Source: Bacteroidaceae bacterium
Lineage (GTDB): Bacteria; Bacteroidota; Bacteroidia; Bacteroidales; Bacteroidaceae
Reading direction: 5' to 3'
Assembly: GCA_900765575.1 (NCBI GenBank)
Contig: CAAFRW010000114.1
Span: 1 to 11,282 of the forward strand
DNA: 11,282 nt
Both the position numbers and the translations under genes were made by a program. Position 1 is the stretch's first letter, and the number at the start of each line of letters is the position of its first letter. The notes beneath the pieces are model-generated. The model was given only the letters and a program-made list of their open reading frames with translations, was not told the origin of the DNA and did not search any database. This document shows, piece after piece, positions 1-6,700 of this stretch.

Positions 1-175
1 CTCATACAACACTTTCGACCGTTCACGACGTTTCGAGTGGGGTGTAGGAGTAAAACTAGGAGCCGAATTGTATAAGCATTATCAAGTAGGAGTAAGTTAT
101 GATTACGGAGTTACCCGTGCACACGACAGCGACCGCAATGCCAACTTCACCTTTGTTGTTGGCTATATGTTCTAA
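1..175 (+). CDS. Outer-membrane beta-barrel protein, C-terminal fragment
   Basis: The frame starting at base 2 is open from the window edge to TAA at 173-175, giving the last 57 residues of a protein whose start lies outside the window. The residues alternate polar and hydrophobic in beta-hairpin fashion (for example WGVGVKLGAELY, then YQVGVSYDYGVT), and the chain ends in FVVGYMF with a terminal Phe. That is the classic end of an outer-membrane barrel strand recognised by the BAM machinery. The pattern fits the small porin-like barrel families common in Bacteroidetes (OMP_b-brl type), but the fragment is too short to name a specific family or ligand. It converges on meaB and shares a terminator with it. 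Confidence 0.75.
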   Translation, partial: SYNTFDRSRRFEWGVGVKLGAELYKHYQVGVSYDYGVTRAHDSDRNANFTFVVGYMF

Positions 176-281
176 AAAACATCGTTTCTTCTGAACATAT
201 ATTTTTTATCAAATAACCTCATACAGGGATATACAGTAAATCTCTCCATTATATAAAAAGATGAAAATCGCGTAAGTTCTT

Positions 282-289
282 TATTTTTG
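282..289 (+). promoter_or_regulatory. Orphan Bacteroides -7-like motif
   Basis: TATTTTTG followed by C matches the Bacteroides sigma-ABfr -7 consensus TAnnTTTG exactly. There is no TTTG or TTG at the expected -33 position, and the only thing downstream is the terminator hairpin about 10 bases away, so there is no gene for it to drive. It may be chance in AT-rich DNA. Confidence 0.25.
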
Positions 290-296
290 CAACAAT

Positions 297-340
297 AAAA
301 AAAGGGTTCTTTCTAAAGATGTGAAGAAAGAACCCTTTTT
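297..340. terminator. Bidirectional intrinsic terminator between barrel gene and meaB
   Basis: A perfect 16-bp inverted repeat (299-314 with 325-340; core AAGGGTTCTTTCT) encloses a 10-base loop. It has a run of seven A on the left (297-303) and five T on the right (336-340), so an RNA from either strand ends in a hairpin plus U-tract. It sits between the convergent barrel gene (stop at 175) and meaB (stop at 399) and can serve both. Confidence 0.85.
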
Positions 341-398
341 ACTATTTTATCACCAACACAGATAATACAATCTGATGGTATGAAGTATATTCTTAAAT

Positions 399-1493
399 CT
401 ATTTCTTCCCGAAATATGCATCCAATAACTGCTTGGCCGCAACAAAAGAAGTCAGGTTGCCACTCAACACATCCCGTTCTTTCTCTCCTAACATGCCGGC
501 AATAGTCGGATTGTTATAGAAACTGTCGCGCAAATGCTCATTAATCGTTTCGTACATCCAATACTTCGACTGCTCATTACGGCGATATTCAAAGTAACCG
601 TTGTCTTTTACAAAATCGATATACCGGTATATCATATCCCATATCTCCTTAATACCCAGTCCATAGAAACCGGAATAAGTCAGCACTTCTGGAGTCCAGC
701 CACTTTCGGGAGCCGGAAACAGATGCAATGCGTTACGGAAATGAGAAGCTGCCAACTTGGCTTTATCTATATTATTGCCATCCGCCTTATTAATAATAAT
801 GCCGTCCGCCATCTCCATGATACCTCGCTTAATACCTTGCAGTTCATCGCCGGTTCCGGCCAATTGAATCAACAAAAAGAAATCGACCATCGAATGTACA
901 GCCGTTTCGCTCTGTCCCACCCCTACGGTTTCCACAAATATCTTATCAAACCCTGCCGCTTCGCAAAGAATAATCGTTTCACGTGTTTTACGTGCCCCCC
1001 CTCCTAACGAACCTGCCGACGGACTGGGACGAATAAACGAATTAGGATGAACCGACAGTTTCTCCATCCGGGTTTTATCACCCAATATACTGCCTTTACT
1101 GCGTTCACTACTCGGGTCGATAGCTAACACCGCCAACCGGCCGCCTTGCTCCAACACATGAAGTCCGAAAACATCGATAGAGGTACTTTTTCCGGCTCCG
1201 GGCACTCCACTAATACCTATTCGGACAGAACTTCCCGAATAAGGCAAGCACTTCTCAATCACCTCCTGAGCCAACGATTGATGTTCGGGGCGCACACTCT
1301 CTACCAAGGTTACGGCACGACTTAATATGGTAATATCCCCTTTCAAAATGCCTTCCACATAATCCGACACAGACAGTTCTCTTCGCTTGGGCAGACGATG
1401 TGATTTCAAATAGGGATTCACCGTAGAGGGCTGTTCAATTCCCTTATTTACTGCCAGCCCTTTATATTGGTCACTATTCTCCGGATGTTCCAT
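399..1493 (-). CDS. meaB: MeaB, methylmalonyl-CoA mutase-associated GTPase
   Basis: This is a cytosolic G3E-family GTPase (ArgK/MeaB/MMAA group) of 364 residues. In characterised homologues it gates cofactor loading into, and protects, adenosylcobalamin-dependent methylmalonyl-CoA mutase, an enzyme of the succinate-propionate pathway. Visible motifs are Walker A GVPGAGKS (96-103), the switch segment GSILGDKTRM (134-143), ETVGVGQSE (188-196) and the guanine-specificity motif NKAD (235-238). The first ~40 residues precede the usual family start (YVEGILKGD, about 45); I recall a similar extension in other Bacteroides MeaB proteins, so the ATG at 1493 is kept. One oddity: the conserved GGVARKT reads GGGARKT here (Gly166), within a run of seven G. 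The gene lies 37 bp after the DUF1573 gene with no promoter visible between, so the two are probably co-transcribed. No mutase subunit gene is in the window. Confidence 0.93.
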   Translation of the reverse strand: MEHPENSDQYKGLAVNKGIEQPSTVNPYLKSHRLPKRRELSVSDYVEGILKGDITILSRAVTLVESVRPEHQSLAQEVIEKCLPYSGSSVRIGISGVPGAGKSTSIDVFGLHVLEQGGRLAVLAIDPSSERSKGSILGDKTRMEKLSVHPNSFIRPSPSAGSLGGGARKTRETIILCEAAGFDKIFVETVGVGQSETAVHSMVDFFLLIQLAGTGDELQGIKRGIMEMADGIIINKADGNNIDKAKLAASHFRNALHLFPAPESGWTPEVLTYSGFYGLGIKEIWDMIYRYIDFVKDNGYFEYRRNEQSKYWMYETINEHLRDSFYNNPTIAGMLGEKERDVLSGNLTSFVAAKQLLDAYFGKK

Positions 1494-1530
1494 AGCTATA
1501 GGTTCTTTATAGGTTGTTCAATAGATTCAC

Positions 1531-2598
1531 TTATTTCTTTATATGCACTTTTACTTCTACTTTCGGATGGTTCGGGTCGTTCGTAATCATCAATACCCTA
1601 GGCGTATGCTTCCGTTTCTTCACATACTCGGCCACAGCGGTAATCTTCACCTTCATCGATTCGCCGGGTTTTAGCGAACGCTTCTTCATACTTACGTTCA
1701 CGGAAGGAGCCGTCACCTGCATTCCACGAATTTCCAAAGTAGATTTGCCCGTATTGGTAATCAATAATGTTTCCGACACTTTCTTTTTTGTTCCCAATGT
1801 CAGATTCAATTCCGAAGTAGACAACTGCACATTGGGAGCCAAAGCACGTTGTGCGGCAGTCAGTTTAGAGAAGTCGGGCAGCAACACAGCCATCACGCTT
1901 ATCTCATTCTCGTCGCTCACCTTATCTCCCGGAAAACGCGACAAATAAACAGGAATATGTGTAAGTCCCAAATCTTTCAGTTTATCCGAGTGGAGTGTCA
2001 GCTGAATCTTTCCTGCATGCTTGGGAGCCAATATTTCCGGAATTGCTTTTGCTTCCAGATAAGCAGGAAGATGCATCAACACCGGCTCATACTCCTTATC
2101 CGAAGCATTGACAATCTCAATTTCGGCAACAGGCTCATCTCCCCGGTTGACATCGGGGAATTCAATATTGTTTTTATCTAAATAGAAAGAACCTATTTGA
2201 ACAGGATATTCTTTAGAGTAATCCGTAATTTCAGAACGGACAACTCCCTTCATTGCTAAATAAACAGGTTTATCCGAAGCATTGCTGTATACCCCTATCG
2301 ATTTTTGAAAGTGCCCCAACATCTTTGCATCAAAAGTAGCGGACACGGTGCCGAACCCTTTCGGCGGAATAGGCTTCTTTGTCCAAGTAGGATTCAAACA
2401 ACCGCACGAAACATCTACATTGTTAATAACCAAAGGCTTGTTCCCTTTATTAATCACCGTAAATGTAACCGTTGTCGGTTTCTTCCACAGAATATCCCCT
2501 AAGTCATATTCATTCTTATCAAAAGATATTTGAGATTGCGCTTGTAACAGCGATACAATACTTATAAGTAGGCTTAATATAAAAAATTTGCGTTTCAT
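1531..2598 (-). CDS. Exported DUF1573 protein with three Ig-like repeats
   Basis: The product has 355 residues. It begins with a signal peptide (MKRKF, hydrophobic stretch 5-17, likely cleavage after LLQA at 20) and has no lipobox, so it should be periplasmic or secreted. Three beta-sandwich-like units of about 95 residues follow: 23-120, about 138-238 and about 258-353. Each begins with a short strand around an acidic or polar F/L-x-L/F motif and continues with a segment like TVTFTVINKGNKPLVI or ETLLITNTGKSTLEI. Only the first carries the DUF1573 hallmark Cys-Gly-Cys (C65, C67, in DVSCGC). DUF1573 is an Ig-like fold common in Bacteroidetes with no settled function; scaffolding or protein-protein contact in the envelope is the usual guess. 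The gene is first in a probable operon with meaB and has its own promoter. The start fits the signal peptide. Confidence 0.85.
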   Translation of the reverse strand: MKRKFFILSLLISIVSLLQAQSQISFDKNEYDLGDILWKKPTTVTFTVINKGNKPLVINNVDVSCGCLNPTWTKKPIPPKGFGTVSATFDAKMLGHFQKSIGVYSNASDKPVYLAMKGVVRSEITDYSKEYPVQIGSFYLDKNNIEFPDVNRGDEPVAEIEIVNASDKEYEPVLMHLPAYLEAKAIPEILAPKHAGKIQLTLHSDKLKDLGLTHIPVYLSRFPGDKVSDENEISVMAVLLPDFSKLTAAQRALAPNVQLSTSELNLTLGTKKKVSETLLITNTGKSTLEIRGMQVTAPSVNVSMKKRSLKPGESMKVKITAVAEYVKKRKHTPRVLMITNDPNHPKVEVKVHIKK

Positions 2599-2624
2599 TG
2601 GTTTACCTTATAAAAATAGATGGA

Positions 2625-2655
2625 CAAAGGTAGAAAAATAAAACGAAAGCACAAC
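2625..2655 (-). promoter_or_regulatory. Promoter of DUF1573-meaB operon
   Basis: Read on the minus strand, GTTG (2652-2655) is followed after exactly 19 bases by TACCTTTG (2625-2632). This matches the Bacteroides promoter layout of a -33 TTTG-like element, 19-21 bases, then TAnnTTTG. Transcription would start around 2618, giving a leader of about 20 bases before the ATG at 2598. Confidence 0.7.
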
Positions 2656-2899
2656 TTCTTTATACAAAAAGAAGAAAGGATAAGGAGGTAAAAGAAAACA
2701 AGAAGGCAGAGAACAAAAAAAGGTAAGGTACTAAGAACTATAGAAAAGATTAAAACACTAATAAGAAAACTATTAAGTTTTAATTCCTAAACTCTCTAAA
2801 GCGAGCTATGAACTCCTTTATTTCCATTACTTCTTAGAAAAACACCTCCTCTATCACAATCTTTCTCATTCGAATAGTTTATACATTGTAAAAACATAT

Positions 2900-2907
2900 T
2901 AACTTTG
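2900..2907 (+). promoter_or_regulatory. Promoter -7 element of the lipoprotein gene
   Basis: TAACTTTG followed by C matches TAnnTTTG. A weak -33 candidate, TTTA at 2878-2881, lies 18 bases upstream. The motif ends 44 bases before the ATG at 2952, leaving a leader of roughly 38 bases without a clear Shine-Dalgarno sequence, as is usual in Bacteroides. Confidence 0.6.
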
Positions 2908-2951
2908 CGGGCAGAAAGAATAAACAGTATCAACTCAAAAGAGCATACAAA

Positions 2952-3443
2952 ATGAAAACATTAAAAAACTATCTATTCATGACCATTCTCTTAATGGGAT
3001 TGGTAGGTTTCAGTTCATGTGACTCGGAAGAAGATATGGGCGCCAAATTGGTAAACGGTTATTGCTGGCAAGGCTATTTGCCTATCGACGATTATCATGG
3101 CTGGAACGATTACTTCAGCCGTTTCTTCTTCGACGGCGGTGACCGAAGCGGCTACGGATGCGAAGAAGTATACAGAAATGAAGTATACCAAAGACCATAC
3201 GACTTTGACTGGTATTGGGAAGGCAGCTCTTTCGCCGTATTGGTACTCGACTATGGACACCGTTGGGACCAGAAATCATGTATCGATGTGATAGAGATAA
3301 AACATGGAGTATTACGCGGTTATTTCTATGAATACCTGACAGATTATTATCGGGAAAGAGAAAACGGATTCAGCAACTACGGTGACCGCGACTCCCGCTA
3401 CGTAGAATTGACGACCAAACAATATAGCCGTTACAAAAGATAA
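2952..3443 (+). CDS. Small aromatic-rich lipoprotein, probably surface exposed
   Basis: The 163-residue product starts with a lipoprotein signal (MKTLK, hydrophobic 7-20, then FSSC with the lipid cysteine at 23). The residues after the cysteine, DSEED, form an acidic cluster like the lipoprotein export signal that sends Bacteroidetes lipoproteins to the cell surface; surface location is inferred from that. The mature part is remarkable: 32 of 141 residues are Tyr, Trp or Phe, with clusters such as YFSRFFF (54-60), YDFDWYW (83-89) and YFYEY (124-128). It has three further cysteines (38, 70, 110). The order of WxGY, a Gly-Asp turn, an FxWYW strand, a hydrophobic strand (FAVLVLDY) and IDVIEI...LRGYF is reminiscent of small lipocalin-like lipoproteins, but I cannot assign a family. 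It is monocistronic, with its own promoter and terminator. Function is unknown. Confidence 0.85.
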   Translation: MKTLKNYLFMTILLMGLVGFSSCDSEEDMGAKLVNGYCWQGYLPIDDYHGWNDYFSRFFFDGGDRSGYGCEEVYRNEVYQRPYDFDWYWEGSSFAVLVLDYGHRWDQKSCIDVIEIKHGVLRGYFYEYLTDYYRERENGFSNYGDRDSRYVELTTKQYSRYKR

Positions 3444-3518
3444 ACCTCAGAAACGAAGAAGGTAGAGAAGTAATCACCTCCCTTCGGTAAGTGTAGGAAG
3501 TTTTAGCTAATTGAAAAG

Positions 3519-3570
3519 AAAATAGAAAGTGGAAAGATTGTAAGCAATCATCTTTCCACTTCCTATTTTT
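3519..3570. terminator. Bidirectional terminator between lipoprotein and macroglobulin genes
   Basis: The long hairpin pairs AAAATAG (3519-3525) with CTATTTT (3563-3569) and AAGTGGAAAGAT (3527-3538) with 3550-3561, with one A-C mismatch between the two blocks and an 11-base loop. The plus-strand RNA ends in UAUUUUU. The minus-strand RNA ends in UAUUUUCUUUUC, so it can also stop the macroglobulin transcript. It lies 76 bases after the lipoprotein stop. Confidence 0.85.
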
Positions 3571-3640
3571 CTACTTAATACCATTTTAGAATGCTCATAA
3601 AAAAGAAACGCATTTCATTCTGTAAGGCATATCTCGTTCC

Positions 3641-3708
3641 ATTTTCAATTAAAGAACATTCAATCAATTAAAGCTTCCATTACTCATTTTCAATTTTCAA
3701 TTAAAGAA
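3641..3708. repeat. Short repeats built on TTTTCAATTAAAG
   Basis: TTTTCAATTAAAGAA occurs identically at 3642-3656 and 3694-3708. A shorter copy, TCAATTAAAG, lies between them at 3664-3673, and an extra TTTTCAATT at 3687-3695 overlaps the last copy with a 7-base period. The reverse complement of the core (TAATTGAAAA) is at 3508-3517, on the other side of the terminator. The block ends two bases from the macroglobulin stop codon. Similar AT-rich heptamer tracts, as I recall, occur between genes in Bacteroides; no role is evident. Confidence 0.55.
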
Positions 3709-3710
3709 GC

Positions 3711-6700
3711 TTAATCAACCTTCAACTTCCAACCTGCCGTATGCGCATTAAACTCAGGAGCATAGGCCGATTGAACTTGCACACTACCCATTTCATACGT
3801 ACCACTCATGGTGATATAGTAAATACTCTCAATGGTATAAGTTCCTTTAGGCAAACGGTCTATATAATACTCCATGGAAGCATCTTTTATGGCCTGGTAA
3901 TAGCCTATGCCACCACCAAAACGATAACCGGATAAAACAGATGCAGGCTCCATACAGGAGGCACGGTTTTCTTTCATCTGAACAAAGTCCATATTTCTAT
4001 CCGTGCGCAATCGCAAAACAGACTTCACCTTATCGCCCACCTGCAGTGTTTCACCCTCTTTTACTTCCACCCAACGCAGTTTTCCGTCAATCAAACGTTC
4101 CGCGTAAAGCGTACGAGTAATGGACAAACCTTCCGACTGAGCCGAAACTTTATCCATAGACTCCAGATATTGGGCATACACTGCACCCCAAGAGAGTCCG
4201 TCGCTTTCCTTACGAACCGTAAAACGCTGAGGCGCTTTCGTTCCTGCCGACAAAGAGAACGTCTCCTTAACGGAATTCAAGCCTAAAGAAGCCTCAGCCG
4301 TAGACAATTGCTTACCGTCAAGGAAAAGCTCCGGCATAGCTTGTTCCGACAATATAGAGGCGTTATCCAATAAGAAGGCATAAATGGCATTGACCGTATT
4401 GATGGGAGTATCCCAACTTTGCACCTGTTTTTGTTTCAAAAGCCATTGCTGCATTTGGGAAATGGTTTCGCCACTACCGTTTCCGCCCAACTTATACAAC
4501 GCTTCAATCACCATACTTTGTGTCGGGATACGGTAATCAGACCAAGTGGAAAGGGCGATGTTCGTATCGTAATAACGACCCATCTCCGGCGTATAGACAC
4601 TGTATTGAAGTAAAGAGTTCATAAAGTCTTTGCTTTCAGCCTCCATACCATTGGCTGCCAAAACGATAGCACCCACCGCCTTGCCGTAAATAGTCAGGTT
4701 ACCTACATTCGTTTTCAGCTTCTCCATAAAGTAACGATAAGCCGATTTGGTGTCTCCCGTTAAAGTCCGGCCGGACAACGTGGCGATATACAAATAATGG
4801 GAAGCAAATTCGGAAAGGCCTCTATTCTCCTTTTGTTTACGCAAGGACTGGTATTCTTTCACCGCTTGTTTATCCAAATAATCTAACCCCTTTGTCAGCA
4901 TGGTGGACATTGCCTTATCAGTCGTACCCGTTAACGCATTCAAGCGGAGTAAGGTCTCTACTATCGAAGTGGTCATATAGAGGTTGGCATCCATCCCCTC
5001 GTACCAACTCCAGCCACCATCAAAAGACTGTAATCCGGCCAACTTGTTTAGATAAACCGCTTTTTGATTCTGTAATGTATTCAAATCGAACAAGGCTCCT
5101 AACCGACGGCGTTGTTCCGCTTCGCTTTCAGCTTCCAACAAAAACGGTGAAGCTTCGAGCAATAAATCTTTCAACTCCGGATTACGTTGCAACTCACTAA
5201 GGAATACATCCTTACCGCCTCCCAGCGATTGCCATGCTTCAAACATCGTACGGATACGGGGATATTTATCTATTATCCAAGAAGCCAATGAAGACGAATA
5301 ATAAGCCGCTGCCAAAGAATAAGCATCCTGATGAGAAGGAACACCGATGGAAGGAAGCGCCAACACTGCCAACCAGGAAGGATTACCCGTAAACTCTACC
5401 GTCAGATGACGGTCTGTGGCAGTCGGGCTCTGGTCATTAAACAGTTTATTCAACTCTACCGTTTTGGTACCCGGTTGGTTCATACTTACCGACACACTTT
5501 CCGTGATACGTTCCTTATTATTCAATACAGGTAACAGGTGCTGTTCCCCATCACTGAAGCCATCCCCTTCCGCTACCATACGGCAAGCCATTACCTTATA
5601 CGTATCGGTTATATCATACATAAATGAGACGACTGACGTACGGTCGGTATCCAATTTAAACGATTGCTTCTTTGTGTAAAATACCTTCTCCGTGAAAGGG
5701 TCGAACAGCTCCATGCGGACAGTTCCTTTTATGGTTTTTCCGGAAACGTTAGACAGCGTAGCCGACAAGGAAGTAGTATCTCCCACCCGTACGAAACGCG
5801 GTAAGTTGGCTTGTAACATGAATTCCTTACTTGCCACAACGGTGGTATCAATCGTGCCGTAATCCATCTCTTTGGTATGCGCCAACCCCATGAAACGCCA
5901 GGTGGTCAAACTTTCGGGCAAAGTAAATACAATATCCACTTCCCCTTTTTCGTTCGTACGAAGTTGCGGATAGAAGAAAGCTGTTTCAGCAAAATTTTGG
6001 CGGACAACCTCATTCGAAGATAGAGTCAAAGCCTCATTTGACGAAGCTGTAGGAGCTATTTGTTCTTCGAATGCCACAGTACTCCCGCTCATAACTACTC
6101 CTTTATCCTCCGAAATCGAAATCGCCGCCTCTTCTGTAAGCCTAAACTTAGCATTGGCCGAAGCCATGCCCCGTACAACAATTCCTCCCGCCCGGTATCG
6201 CATAGCAAATGGCGAAAGAATATTCGTATAAGTCCAATCCTTGTAAGGTAACCTTACAATAGGAAACTGAATAGACAACGACCTACCCCCTGCCTCAAGA
6301 ATACGAGGACCAAGATAAGGCATATAGCGCTGTAAGTATAGTGGAATATTCCATAATGCTCGTGAATAGATTTTATCCAGCGACGCATCATAAAGCGTAG
6401 CCAGTAATTCAGAATTCACCAATTCTCCTTTCGAATCCGTTATACGCAATTTCCACTCCTCCTTCGCTCCGGCTTGCAATTTATCACGGAACGTCTGCCA
6501 TTTTAAGGTCAGCTTTTTATCGGGAAGTGGTTTCCTAATGGTAGTCTGTCTCTGATACAAGATACCCTCTTTCATAAAAGCATAACTTACTGATACCATC
6601 TCACCATAAAGTTCCTTATAAGGAAAGGAGAAAGAACGAATCGAATCGGACAATGCAAAGTGCCGTACTAAAATTTCTCCCTTCCCGGTATAAATGTTAC

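Larger units (their letters stand above)
2599..2951. other. Divergent promoter region with purine-rich tract
   Basis: These 353 bases separate the divergent DUF1573 and lipoprotein genes and contain promoters for both (listed separately). From 2666 to 2730 the plus strand has 58 purines in 65 bases, including AAGGAGGT at 2682-2689, a perfect Shine-Dalgarno-like octamer with no start codon near it. A small inverted repeat CTTCTTT / AAAGAAG (2655-2661 and 2668-2674) touches the -33 region of the DUF1573 promoter. A 15-codon ATG-to-TAA frame (2780-2827, minus strand) is present but is judged too short to call. I see no RNA gene here. Confidence 0.6.

Noticed and set aside
534..1007. Plus-strand 157-residue frame inside meaB
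   Set aside because: It is the antisense shadow of a gene with intact GTPase motifs.
2780..2827. Minus-strand 15-residue frame MEIKEFIARFREFRN
   Set aside because: The amphipathic look is interesting, but 15 codons without a well-placed ribosome site or promoter cannot be told from chance.
3458..3485. Hairpin GAAGG-GAG / CTCCCTTC after the lipoprotein gene
   Set aside because: It is bulged and has no T-run; the strong terminator at 3519-3570 explains transcript ending.
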